Source: Bacillus_BD sp050389805 (GTDB lineage Bacteria; Bacillota; Bacilli; Bacillales; Cytobacillaceae). Taken from it: DNA of 64,000 nt. Made by a program: the position numbers and the translations under genes. Shown in pieces: positions 1-8,033 of this stretch. The notes under the pieces were generated by a model that made no database searches, was not told where the DNA came from, and saw nothing but the letters and a program-made list of their open reading frames with translations. Location of the stretch: contig NZ_CP130945.1 of the NCBI RefSeq assembly GCF_050389805.1, forward strand, positions 992,001 to 1,056,000, read 5' to 3'. Numbering within the stretch: position 1 is the stretch's first letter; every line of letters starts with the position of its first letter.

Positions 1-655
1 TAATAAAAAAGGCTAAGGCCATTAAGATAAAGGAAAGTGCAATCGCCACATCAAAGTTTCCTTTTGAAACTTCCATCATGATAGAGGTTGTTAATATACG
101 AGTTTCACCTAAAATGTTTCCTCCAACCATCATCGCGGCTCCAACTTCTGCAATGACACGCCCGAAGCCGGCCATAATCGCAGCTAATATCGCGATACGT
201 AATTCTTTTAGTAAAATCCACAGCATTTGCATTTTAGTGGCACCGAGTGCTTTAATTTGAAGAAGCATTTTTTCATCAATTTGTTGAAAAGAAGAGCAAG
301 TTAATCCAACTACAATTGGAAATGATACGAGAATTTGCGCTAGGACAATCGCGGTGGGTGTATACAATAATGCATAGTCACCTAATGGTCCGGATCTCCA
401 TAGCAGCATCGTAATGCTAAGCCCTGCGATAACAGGAGGAAGTCCCATTCCAATGTTAAATAAGATTAGAATAAATTTCCTGCCTCGAAAACGGGTTAAT
501 CCTAAAAGGATGCCAAGTGGAATTCCAAAAATCGTACTAAAAAAAATGGCTGTGAAAGAAACGCGTAAGGTTAAGAGGGAAATATCAAAAATTCCTGGGT
601 CTCCTGATGTTAGTAATTCAAATGCTTTTATTAATCCTTCCCATATAAGGTCCAT
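1..655 (-). CDS. tupB: Tungstate ABC transporter permease TupB (3' end off window)
   Basis: I translated this from the minus strand: it begins MDLIWEGLIKAFELL and stays open for 218 codons to the window edge, so the C-terminus is missing. The product is a hydrophobic integral membrane permease with several predicted membrane spans. A stretch near residue 130, IDEKMLLQIKALGATKMQM, matches the EAA-type cytoplasmic loop (E-x3-A-x2-LGA) that docks the ABC ATPase. The ATG is preceded by an AAAGGATG ribosome site. It follows tupA, and this SBP-permease pairing is typical of the TupABC tungstate importer. The related ModB or WtpB molybdate/tungstate permeases cannot be excluded. The ATPase gene must lie beyond the left edge. 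Confidence 0.85.
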   Translation of the reverse strand, partial: MDLIWEGLIKAFELLTSGDPGIFDISLLTLRVSFTAIFFSTIFGIPLGILLGLTRFRGRKFILILFNIGMGLPPVIAGLSITMLLWRSGPLGDYALLYTPTAIVLAQILVSFPIVVGLTCSSFQQIDEKMLLQIKALGATKMQMLWILLKELRIAILAAIMAGFGRVIAEVGAAMMVGGNILGETRILTTSIMMEVSKGNFDVAIALSFILMALAFFI

Positions 656-703
656 GTTTATCATCCTTTATAACTGTCACGTAGGTATTGAAAATCATAA
701 AAG

Positions 704-738
704 AAGTGGCCAGGAATCCTATACCTCCCAGCCACCTT
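704..738 (-). terminator. Intercistronic hairpin between tupA and tupB
   Basis: The arms AAGTGGCCAGGA and TCCCAGCCACCTT pair with G-T wobbles and lie between tupA and the downstream tupB. A hairpin here could protect or partly terminate the transcript, giving more binding protein than permease. This is inferred from position and base pairing only. Confidence 0.45.
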
Positions 739-776
739 ATAAAAAATTATATCATTTTAATTGATCCAGTTCGATC

Positions 777-1676
777 TTATTCCTCCGTATCAGGGAAGAA
801 AAGTGGTTCACCATATTCTTCGACTCCGAATTCCTCGATCACTTTCAGTGTATCTTTATTTACCATGAAATCAACAAATGCTTCTCCTGCTTTAGCGTTT
901 ACTTTATCGTGCTTTTCAGGATTTACTTGCATAACATGGTAGATGTTTAATAATTCATCATCGCCTTCAACAATAATGTCAAGGTATTCTAAACTTTTCT
1001 TTTGAGCTAACCAAGTTGCTCTGTCTGTTAATACGTAACCATTTTTTTCATTGCCAACACGTAATGTGTCGCCCATCCCATCGCCAGTTTCAAGGTAGTT
1101 AGAGTTATCTGAAGGGGCTATTCCGAGTCCTTCCCAAATTCCTAACTCTTTCTTATGTGTACCAGAATCATCGCCTCGAGAAACAAAAGTTGCTTTTTCA
1201 TCTAAGATTTTTTGGAATGCTTCACCGATTGGTAGTCCTTTAATTCCTGCTGGGTCTTCTTTTGGTCCTACGATAATGTAATCATTGTACATTACCTTTT
1301 TGCGGTTAATTGCATCTCCGCTTTCTACGATTTCTTCTTCGGCAGCTGGTGCGTGAACAAGAAGTGCGTCTGCTTCACCTTTTGTCCCCATTTCAAGTGC
1401 CTGTCCTGTTCCAACAGCGATTGTTTTTACGTTAACACCAGTTTGTTCTACATACATTGGAACTAATACATCTAGTAACCCACTATCCTGAGTACTTGTT
1501 GTAGTAGCTAAAATTAAATCCCCTGATAATGAAGATTCATTTTCTGTTGCTTGTTGTTCCGTATTTTCTTCAGTCTTTCCTTCATTTTGGTTTTCTTTAG
1601 TATCACCACCACACGCCCCCAAAACGAATAATAAAAGAGTCAGGATGCTTGTTAATAATAAACGATTCCATTTCAT
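777..1676 (-). CDS. tupA: Tungstate-binding lipoprotein TupA
   Basis: This 299-residue extracytoplasmic solute-binding protein has a signal peptide ending in a lipobox (LGAC, Cys about 22), so it is a lipoprotein anchored to the outer face of the membrane. A low-complexity Glu/Asn/Gln linker follows. The mature domain opens with ATTTSTQDSGLLD, the TTTS motif that in TupA proteins contacts the oxyanion, and later has VSRGDDSGTHKKE, a second conserved binding-site segment. It is presumed to deliver tungstate to TupB. It lies 30 bp after the HTH/PBP regulator gene and before tupB on the same strand, suggesting co-transcription. Tungstate rather than molybdate specificity is inferred from family resemblance. 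Confidence 0.9.
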   Translation of the reverse strand: MKWNRLLLTSILTLLLFVLGACGGDTKENQNEGKTEENTEQQATENESSLSGDLILATTTSTQDSGLLDVLVPMYVEQTGVNVKTIAVGTGQALEMGTKGEADALLVHAPAAEEEIVESGDAINRKKVMYNDYIIVGPKEDPAGIKGLPIGEAFQKILDEKATFVSRGDDSGTHKKELGIWEGLGIAPSDNSNYLETGDGMGDTLRVGNEKNGYVLTDRATWLAQKKSLEYLDIIVEGDDELLNIYHVMQVNPEKHDKVNAKAGEAFVDFMVNKDTLKVIEEFGVEEYGEPLFFPDTEE

Positions 1677-1706
1677 AACGTTTTCTCTCTCTCCTTTAAA
1701 TATGTA

Positions 1707-2606
1707 TTATCGATGTTCATATATGATTTTTCCAAATTCAGATACATCATAGCCTGCTTTATTTTCTAAACTATCCTTAAAAGAAGTAAATTCAAGCAGG
1801 TCTATCAATTGTTGAAGTACCAGCTTATTTTGCTCTGTAAAGCGGAAGATAAGATCGAATTCTTCCTTTAGTAACGGGATAAAATCTAATCCAAGCTGAT
1901 CAGCTGCAGATTGAATCCCAAGTGCAACATCAGCTTTGCCACCACTTATTAAGGAAGCTGTTGAAAGATGGTTCCATTCTTCATTGTCATACCCAGTGAT
2001 CGTGGCAGGGTCTATTTTCTCTTCTGCTAAATAATAATCAAGTAAAAAGCGTGTCCCTGAACCTTTTTGTCGGTTTACGAAAATGACGTCATCTTTTGTT
2101 AAATCTTTGAATCCATGAATGTCTTTCGGATTCCCTTTTGTGACGATCAGCCCTTGTTCTCTTGCTGCAAAACGCATAACCGTAATCGGTTCATGAATAA
2201 ATAATTGCTTTATAAAAGGAAGATTGTATTCCTTTGATGCAGGATCTAATAGATGAACGGTTGCAACATCACACAGATTACGATAAAGCATCATTAACCC
2301 TTCAAGACTTCCGATATAGGTCGGCTGAATGGAAAGTCCAATATTTTGTTGTGCCACATACTTAACCAGATGTTCAACGAGAAAATCATGACTCCCAGCT
2401 AAATGAATCGTATTGGTCATAGAGGGCTGTTGTTTTGGTGCCGTTTCCATGGATTGTTTATAGCGATTCACTTCTTCCTGTTCAATCCGCATTTTATTAC
2501 CAACTTTAAATGCACGCAATTCTCCTCGTTTGATCATTTCATATACCGTATGTTTGGAAATCTTAAATATTTGGGCTACTTCATCTGGTGTATAGTTTTC
2601 GTTCAT
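1707..2606 (-). CDS. HTH plus periplasmic-binding-protein-like regulator
   Basis: The 299-residue protein has an excisionase/MerR-type winged helix at residues 1-52 (YTPDEVAQIFKISKHTVYEMIKRG). After a short linker comes a soluble PBP type 2 domain at about 65-299 of the kind found in molybdate/tungstate sensors (NRQKGSGTRFLLDYYL, SGGKADVALGIQ). There is no signal peptide, so it should work in the cytoplasm, probably as an oxyanion-sensing transcription factor for the adjacent tupAB genes. It resembles YvgK-type proteins encoded beside molybdate transporters. The ligand and direction of regulation are inferred. Confidence 0.8.
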   Translation of the reverse strand: MNENYTPDEVAQIFKISKHTVYEMIKRGELRAFKVGNKMRIEQEEVNRYKQSMETAPKQQPSMTNTIHLAGSHDFLVEHLVKYVAQQNIGLSIQPTYIGSLEGLMMLYRNLCDVATVHLLDPASKEYNLPFIKQLFIHEPITVMRFAAREQGLIVTKGNPKDIHGFKDLTKDDVIFVNRQKGSGTRFLLDYYLAEEKIDPATITGYDNEEWNHLSTASLISGGKADVALGIQSAADQLGLDFIPLLKEEFDLIFRFTEQNKLVLQQLIDLLEFTSFKDSLENKAGYDVSEFGKIIYEHR

Positions 2607-2938
2607 TATGATGATACTCCTCTCAATCTAATTTCAGTGACCACACCTTCCCATAGCTTATTTCAATTCATAATATACATGATTTTACTACAAGTCGGTG
2701 TGATTTTTGTTTCGTTTCGTTAAGTTTTGTTAATTTTTAATTCGATGTTCACAATTTGTTCATATTTTAAAGGTATTATCAATTAGCGTTAATTTTTTCC
2801 AAGTGTTGTGATTTAATTTTAATATCAATATAATGAAGTATTGAATATTCTTTTTTTGTTGTCAAGAAATGACATAATATATAGATGATCCATTTATTTT
2901 AATTCATATTGAAAGCACAGTTTAGAAAGGGACTTCGT
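2607..2938. other. Divergent intergenic region between regulator and rodA-like gene
   Basis: This 332-bp AT-rich spacer must hold promoters for both flanking genes. The only structure I see is a short dyad, TGTCA-AGAAA-TGACA (2860-2874), followed at once by a -10-like TAATAT before the rodA-like gene. No matching -35 box is convincing. Confidence 0.35.
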
Positions 2939-4111
2939 ATGACCACAAATAATCCTACTCAATCAAGACTAGACTTTAATTTAGTCCTGATCTTAATGTT
3001 ATTATGTTTAGTAAGTTGTATTGCGATTTACAGCGCACAGACAACGGGACAATATAATGAAAACTTTTTGTTAAAGCAAATTATTTGGTATATAGCAGGA
3101 TCGATGATTGTTGCAGGTGTAATTACGCTTGATTCGGAGCAATTAATGAAAATTACCTGGTATTTATATGGAATTGGAATCGTGTTGCTAGCTTTTTTGA
3201 TTGTGGCGCCAAGTAGCATTGCCCCTGTCATCAATGGAGCAAAAAGTTGGTATACGGTTCCAGGGCTTGGATCGTTACAGCCTTCTGAGTTTGTGAAAGT
3301 ATTTTTGATTTTAGCTCTATCAAGGGTAATCCATCAACATCATCAAAAACATTTAATCAAAACGATTCAAACAGATCTATGGTTATTAATAAAAATGGGA
3401 ATGGTGACAATGCTGCCATTATTATTAGTAATGCAGCAACCCGATTTAGGAACATCGCTTGTACTGATAGCCATTATGCTGGGAATGATTTTTATCTCAG
3501 GTATTTCTTGGAAAATTTTAACGACGATTTTTGGATCCGCGCTTATTTTGATCGGAACCATTTTTTACTTTATTTTATGGCAGCCGGATGTGTTAGAAAA
3601 ATATTTAGGGGTAAAAGAATATCAATTTGCCAGAATTTATTCCTGGATTGACCCTTATAACTATCAAGATTCGGCTGGTTATCAATTGACACGCTCATTA
3701 CTTGCGATTGGGTCAGGAGAAACCTCTGGGAAAGGGTTTGGCACGCGAGAAGTATATTTACCTGAGAGTCATTCAGATTTTATTTTCAGTGTTGTTGGTG
3801 AAGAGTTTGGCTTTATCGGCGCCAGTCTTTTAATTAGTTTGTTTTTCATGCTCGTTTACCACCTTACAAAAGTCGGAATGGAAACGAAAAATAATTTTTA
3901 TTCGTATATTTGTGTGGGTGTGATTAGTATGATCACCTTCCATGTTTTTGAAAATATCGGCATGACAATAGGATTGCTGCCGATTACGGGGATTCCATTA
4001 CCATTTATTAGTTATGGGGGGAGTTCGTTAATGGGGAATATGCTTGCAATGGGTTTAATTTTCTCCATTCGTTATCACAAAAAGCGTTATATGTTTGCAA
4101 CCGATCAATAA
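2939..4111 (+). CDS. rodA: FtsW/RodA/SpoVE-family SEDS peptidoglycan polymerase
   Basis: This is a 390-residue polytopic SEDS protein with about ten membrane segments. It has the family signature ITGIPLPFISYGGSSLMGNM near residues 345-365 and the conserved extracellular loop with RIYSWIDPYNYQDSAGYQ. SEDS proteins polymerise lipid II into glycan strands with a partner class B PBP. I chose the ATG at 2939, five bases after an AGAAAGGGA site, over the upstream TTG at 2909. Length fits RodA (elongation) best, but a third FtsW/SpoVE-type paralogue is possible because no morphogene partner is adjacent. Confidence 0.85.
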   Translation: MTTNNPTQSRLDFNLVLILMLLCLVSCIAIYSAQTTGQYNENFLLKQIIWYIAGSMIVAGVITLDSEQLMKITWYLYGIGIVLLAFLIVAPSSIAPVINGAKSWYTVPGLGSLQPSEFVKVFLILALSRVIHQHHQKHLIKTIQTDLWLLIKMGMVTMLPLLLVMQQPDLGTSLVLIAIMLGMIFISGISWKILTTIFGSALILIGTIFYFILWQPDVLEKYLGVKEYQFARIYSWIDPYNYQDSAGYQLTRSLLAIGSGETSGKGFGTREVYLPESHSDFIFSVVGEEFGFIGASLLISLFFMLVYHLTKVGMETKNNFYSYICVGVISMITFHVFENIGMTIGLLPITGIPLPFISYGGSSLMGNMLAMGLIFSIRYHKKRYMFATDQ

Positions 4112-4115
4112 GGAG

Positions 4116-4177
4116 AGGCTGTCCCGAAAGGTTAGGTATCACCGGTAGTACTAGATGCCAGCCTTTTGGGACAGCCT
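4116..4177 (+). terminator. Rho-independent terminator after rodA-like gene
   Basis: The arms AGGCTGTCCCGAAAGG and CCTTTTGGGACAGCCT (one G-T wobble) close a loop of about 30 bases that begins four bases after the stop codon and is followed by ATTTT. Confidence 0.7.
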
Positions 4178-4189
4178 ATTTTAACTTCT

Positions 4190-4292
4190 TTCTGTAGAAG
4201 TCTCTAACGACGAGATAAATACAAGCTTTTATCAATTCAGTGGGGTTCAAATCCCGGTTGAATGAAGTTAAAGCCTCCGGCGGATATCTCGG
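4190..4292. other. Structured intergenic element, possible ncRNA or repeat
   Basis: This stretch folds in principle as an outer helix CGAGATA/TATCTCG (4211-4217 with 4285-4291). The helix encloses a stem-loop, ATTCAGTGGGG-TTCAAAT-CCCGGTTGAAT, whose loop resembles a tRNA T-loop. A separate small hairpin, ACTTCT/AGAAGT, precedes it. There is no open reading frame. It sits between the rodA-like terminator and the end of the cotF-like gene. It looks like one of the structured intergenic elements of Bacillus genomes, but no second copy occurs in this window. Confidence 0.4.
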
Positions 4293-4307
4293 ATTTTTAA
4301 AAGGAAA

Positions 4308-4667
4308 TTATTGAATATTTTGTCCGTTGTATGGAAATTGAGTTGTCATGTAATTTTGAAATTGCTGATGCTTCTGTTGTAATTTTTGATCTTCTTCAGG
4401 CTCAAGTTTGTACCAGCCTTTTTGGAACATAAGATTATATAAATGGCGTTGCTGATTTTGGGACTCTGTAAAGATTTGTAATAGATCTTGATATAATGCC
4501 TCATGACTTGCTTCATTTAAAAATGTATTATAACCATCTGTCATATACTTTTCAGTTGTTAACAAATCATTTAGGAAATCTCGATCATTCATTTGTGGTG
4601 TTTTATTTAATTGTTGTGTTTTTGGATTTGCAATGGTTTGACTTTGGTTCGTTTGGTTTTGATTCAT
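4308..4667 (-). CDS. CotF-like spore coat protein
   Basis: This is a 119-residue protein rich in Gln and Asn. A low-complexity head (MNQNQTNQSQTIANPKTQQ) is followed by a ferritin-like helical region (DRDFLNDLLTTEKYMTDGYN, residues about 29-48) typical of the CotF/YhcQ/YraF coat family. It is expected in the forming spore coat. The start chosen is the ATG at 4667, which follows GGAGGTGTTGAAA; the ATG at 4682 overlaps that ribosome site. It lies 20 bp after another CotF-like gene on the same strand, probably in one operon expressed in the mother cell. Confidence 0.8.
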   Translation of the reverse strand: MNQNQTNQSQTIANPKTQQLNKTPQMNDRDFLNDLLTTEKYMTDGYNTFLNEASHEALYQDLLQIFTESQNQQRHLYNLMFQKGWYKLEPEEDQKLQQKHQQFQNYMTTQFPYNGQNIQ

Positions 4668-4687
4668 TTTCAACACCTCCATTTTAT

Positions 4688-4990
4688 TTACATCGTTACA
4701 TTTGGACTTTTATATTGACCTTGTCCTTGCATTTGGTTTTGGTTTTGCGTATTTAAATGATTCAAAATTCTTTCGTAATGGCGTTGATGCATTTGACCGC
4801 AACGATCCATTTCTGCTTTAAGTTCAGTATTTTGACAATGTTGCGCATAGAAATGTGCTTTTTTCATCGCTAGTAAATTCCATGAAAGCATATCTGTTAA
4901 GTATAAAGAATCTTTTGTTGTAATTACCGCAGGTGTCTGCTGGTAGATTATTTGTTGGTTTTGAGTATTGGTATTTTGTTGTTTTTGCAT
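4688..4990 (-). CDS. Small CotF-like spore coat protein
   Basis: The 100-residue product has Gln/Asn-rich ends around a helical core (TKDSLYLTDMLSWNLLAMKK) that resembles the CotF ferritin-like fold, with several His and Cys residues (HCQNTELKAEMDRCGQMHQRH). It is preceded by AAGGAGGGT. It is likely a spore coat component co-transcribed with the downstream CotF-like gene. The role is inferred from family and neighbourhood. Confidence 0.78.
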   Translation of the reverse strand: MQKQQNTNTQNQQIIYQQTPAVITTKDSLYLTDMLSWNLLAMKKAHFYAQHCQNTELKAEMDRCGQMHQRHYERILNHLNTQNQNQMQGQGQYKSPNVTM

Positions 4991-5009
4991 CGATTAACCC
5001 TCCTTGTGA

Positions 5010-5141
5010 CTATTTCTTATATTGGTTGTTTTGACTATTTACTTTGCCTCCGCCATCTTCCTCCACTGTTGGTCCTGCGTTTCCTTTAACACTAGCAGCG
5101 CTAACTCCAGCTTTAGAAGGGTTCTTTTTTCCTCTTGCCAA
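5010..5141 (-). CDS. Small basic spore-type protein (YuzL-like)
   Basis: This 43-residue ORF starts at TTG eight bases after GGAGGTG and reads MARGKKNPSKAGVSAASVKG, then NAGPTVEEDGGGKVNSQNNQ and YKK. The composition (Lys, Gly, Asn, Ser; no aromatic core) and length resemble the small YuzL/SASP-type proteins of Bacillus. It lies just upstream of and in the same direction as the two coat genes. A role in spores is inferred from context only. Confidence 0.65.
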   Translation of the reverse strand: MARGKKNPSKAGVSAASVKGNAGPTVEEDGGGKVNSQNNQYKK

Positions 5142-5305
5142 ATGTATCACCTCCAATCATTAGCTTGTCCAGAACTGGAAAAAACATTGGTTTTCTTCGT
5201 AAATTTGAGGATAGTAAATGGAATGATTATTAAAATCCTCAATATATTTGATATGAAGGTGGAAAAATGGATTTTTGTTCGCTTTTTTACTCAGGAAATG
5301 GGGGA

Positions 5306-5357
5306 TTGAACCAAATTTGTTAGGAATTGAACCAAAACATACATGATTTGAACCAAA
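5306..5357. promoter_or_regulatory. Three 10-bp direct repeats upstream of fadN
   Basis: TTGAACCAAA occurs at 5306, 5327 and 5348, each exactly 21 bp after the last (two helical turns). The spacers differ in sequence, so selection acts on the 10-mer. The array ends 60 bp before the fadN start. It is not the usual palindromic FadR site; it looks like a cooperative operator. Confidence 0.55.
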
Positions 5358-5417
5358 TCAATTTTAATTAAAATTCCCCAATTTTATGGAAATCCATAAT
5401 CAAAGGAGGAACTATTT

Positions 5418-7802
5418 TTGATCAAACCTATTCGAAAAGCTGCCGTATTAGGCTCAGGAGTTATGGGGTCAGGGATTGCGGCACATTTAGCTAATGTTGG
5501 AATACAAACATTGCTACTTGATATCGTACCTACCCAATTAACAGATGAAGAAAAAGCCAAAGGTCTAACTCTTCAAGATAAAGCCGTTCGAAATCGGTTC
5601 AGTCAGTCAGCCCTCCAAAAACTGAAGAAGCAAAAACCCGCACCTCTAACAACTCCTAAAAATCTCTCATTAATTGAAATAGGAAATTTTGATGATGATC
5701 TACCACTTCTAAAAGAAGTGGATTGGATTATAGAAGTCGTAGTTGAGAATTTATCTATTAAAAAACGAATTTTCGAAAGAGTCGATCAATATCGCAAAGA
5801 AGACAGCATTGTGAGCTCTAATACATCAGGAATCTCTGTTGAGGACATGGTAGAAGGTCGGTCTATTCATTTTCAAAAGCATTTCTTAGGAACCCATTTT
5901 TTTAATCCTCCTCGCTATTTAAAATTACTTGAAGTCATCCCAACGAAATATACAGATCCAGCAGTAGTTCAGTTTATGAAACAATTCGCAGAGGATATCC
6001 TTGGTAAGGGAGTCGTTCTTGCAAAAGATACTCCAAACTTTATTGCAAACAGAATTGGAACTTATGGATTGCTTGTTGCGGTTAAAGAGATGCAAAAAAG
6101 TGGATATAGTGTTGGAGAAATCGATTCAGTTACAGGACCATTAATAGGTCGTCCTAAAAGCGCAACATTTCGAACATTGGATGTGGTTGGTTTGGATACA
6201 TTCTCCTTTGTTGCTGACAATGTAGTGCAAAAAACAACAGGGGAGGAGCAAGAATTATTTAAAATCCCTTCTTTCATGAAAAAAATGCTTGAAAAAGGCT
6301 GGCTAGGAAGTAAAGCAAACCAAGGGTTTTATATGAAAAAGGGAAAGGAAATACTTGAGATTCACCCTGAAACTATGTCTTATCAACCTAGAAAGCAATT
6401 ACGTTCATCGTCCATTGAGATGGTGAAAAATGAGAAAGATCTTTCGAAAAGAATGAAAACGCTTTTATATAGAGATGACAAAGTAGGAAAATTGCTGTGG
6501 AATCTTATAACACCTGTGTTAGTTTATTCTGCTCAGTTACTAGGGGAAATTGCAGATGATATTGTTTCAATTGACCGAGCCATGAAATGGGGGTTTGGTT
6601 GGGAGCAGGGTCCGTTTGAGTATTGGGATGCGATCGGTCTGGAAACTTCCCTGCAGAAATTAGAAGCATCACAAACAAAGGTTCCACATTGGATTAAAGA
6701 AATGGTCCAGTCAGGTCATACTTCTTTCTATAAAGAGGAGAACGGTGAAGTTTATTACTACAACAAAGGTGAGTATATATTGCTTGAGGAAAACCGAAAG
6801 ATAATCAATTTAGCAAAAGTGAAAAAGCAAAAGGGGACGATTAAGAAAAATAATGGAGCGAGTCTAATTGATATTGGGGATGGTGTAGCTTTACTCGAAT
6901 TTCATTCACCGAATAATGCGATTGGATTAGATATTTTGCAAATGATTCAATATGCCGTAGAAGAAGTTGAAAATAAGTACAAAGGGCTTGTAATTGGAAA
7001 TCAGGGGAAGAACTTTTGCGTTGGGGCTAACCTCTTTATGATTTTAATGGAGGCTGAAGATGGTGAAGTTGACGAACTTGATTTTATCATTCGTATGTTC
7101 CAAAACACAATGATGAAATTAAAATACAGCTCCAAACCCGTGGTGGTAGCTCCATTTGGGATGACCCTTGGCGGTGGGACAGAAGTATGCCTGCCAGCTG
7201 CTCATATTCAAGCATCTATGGAAACCTATATGGGTTTAGTTGAAACAGGTGTAGGCTTAATTCCAGGAGGCGGGGGCAACAAGGAGTTATATATCCGTCA
7301 TGTAAAGGCTAACCCCATTGGCTATGATATCGATTTACAGAAGATTGCCATTAAGGTGTTTGAACTTATTGCGTTAGCGAAAACCTCTACTTCAGGTATG
7401 GAAGCAAAGGAAAATCTCTATCTCAAGTTAACTGATGCTATAAGTGTGAATGAGGATCATTTACTTTATGACGCTAAGCAAGCCGTACTTGCGCTGGTTG
7501 CAAAGGGCTACCAGCCCCCGGTTAGAGAACTGATCCCTGTCGTTGGCGAAACTGGTTATGCCACGTTGCTACTTATTGCAAAGTCAATGAAGGATTCTGG
7601 ATATATATCTGATTACGATTTTACTATTGCAAAAAAATTAGCCTATGTAATAGCAGGTGGCTCTGTTCCATATGGGACTATGGTTGATGAGCGTTATTTA
7701 TTAAATCTTGAAAGGGAAGCTTTTTTAAGCTTAGTTATCGAATCAAAAACACAAGAACGAATGCGACACATGTTATTGAATGGTAAACCCCTCAGAAATT
7801 AA
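5418..7802 (+). CDS. fadN: 3-hydroxyacyl-CoA dehydrogenase / enoyl-CoA hydratase FadN
   Basis: This 794-residue bifunctional enzyme catalyses hydration and NAD-dependent oxidation in fatty acid beta-oxidation. The N-terminal Rossmann domain has AAVLGSGVMGSGIAAHL (residues 9-25) and the catalytic GTHFFNPP motif near 160. Two C-terminal dehydrogenase domains follow. The crotonase-fold hydratase is at about 490-700 with GNQGKNFCVGANLFMIL, LGGGTEVCLPAAH and ETGVGLIPGGGG. The domain order (dehydrogenase first) is that of Bacillus FadN rather than E. coli FadB. It starts at TTG after AAAGGAGG. It heads fadN-fadA-fadE, as in B. subtilis yusLKJ. Confidence 0.95.
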   Translation: MIKPIRKAAVLGSGVMGSGIAAHLANVGIQTLLLDIVPTQLTDEEKAKGLTLQDKAVRNRFSQSALQKLKKQKPAPLTTPKNLSLIEIGNFDDDLPLLKEVDWIIEVVVENLSIKKRIFERVDQYRKEDSIVSSNTSGISVEDMVEGRSIHFQKHFLGTHFFNPPRYLKLLEVIPTKYTDPAVVQFMKQFAEDILGKGVVLAKDTPNFIANRIGTYGLLVAVKEMQKSGYSVGEIDSVTGPLIGRPKSATFRTLDVVGLDTFSFVADNVVQKTTGEEQELFKIPSFMKKMLEKGWLGSKANQGFYMKKGKEILEIHPETMSYQPRKQLRSSSIEMVKNEKDLSKRMKTLLYRDDKVGKLLWNLITPVLVYSAQLLGEIADDIVSIDRAMKWGFGWEQGPFEYWDAIGLETSLQKLEASQTKVPHWIKEMVQSGHTSFYKEENGEVYYYNKGEYILLEENRKIINLAKVKKQKGTIKKNNGASLIDIGDGVALLEFHSPNNAIGLDILQMIQYAVEEVENKYKGLVIGNQGKNFCVGANLFMILMEAEDGEVDELDFIIRMFQNTMMKLKYSSKPVVVAPFGMTLGGGTEVCLPAAHIQASMETYMGLVETGVGLIPGGGGNKELYIRHVKANPIGYDIDLQKIAIKVFELIALAKTSTSGMEAKENLYLKLTDAISVNEDHLLYDAKQAVLALVAKGYQPPVRELIPVVGETGYATLLLIAKSMKDSGYISDYDFTIAKKLAYVIAGGSVPYGTMVDERYLLNLEREAFLSLVIESKTQERMRHMLLNGKPLRN

Positions 7803-7816
7803 CCTTTATGGTTTAA

Positions 7817-8003
7817 GGCTGTGTCAAGGTTCGCGTTGATTTTGAATGACTATTGATAGGAGAAAGCACGAGGACTCTTGTGATAGGAGCGAGATAGACC
7901 AAGTCAGCTTATATCACGAAGTGTCAAGGTGCTTGGTAGCCTACTACGGAAAGCAAAAGTGCATAAAATGGAAATCAACTACCAGTTTAACAAAGCCTAT
8001 TTA
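7817..8003 (+). repeat. Dispersed intergenic repeat, copy A
   Basis: The fadN-fadA gap holds no ORF but has the two landmark blocks of a degenerate repeat. A left block, TTTTGAATGACTATTGATAG, lies near 7840-7859. The right block AAATGGAAATCAACTACC ends near 7983 and is followed by AGTTTAACAAAGCC. Related copies lie near 42.9, 46.6 and 48.6 kb. Confidence 0.55.
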
Positions 8004-8033
8004 AAAAAGCAGTAAGGGGAAGGAGTTCAATAA

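Noticed and set aside
78..764. Plus-strand ORFs at the left edge
   Set aside because: They lie opposite the tupB coding frame, which has clear permease features; they are shadow frames.
4237..4275. tRNA-like GGTTCAAATCC T-loop
   Set aside because: No acceptor stem, anticodon arm or CCA end can be built around it. I list it only as a structured element.
5022..5309. Plus-strand ORF of 95 codons
   Set aside because: It lies opposite the small YuzL-like gene and the fadN leader and has no ribosome site or recognisable composition.
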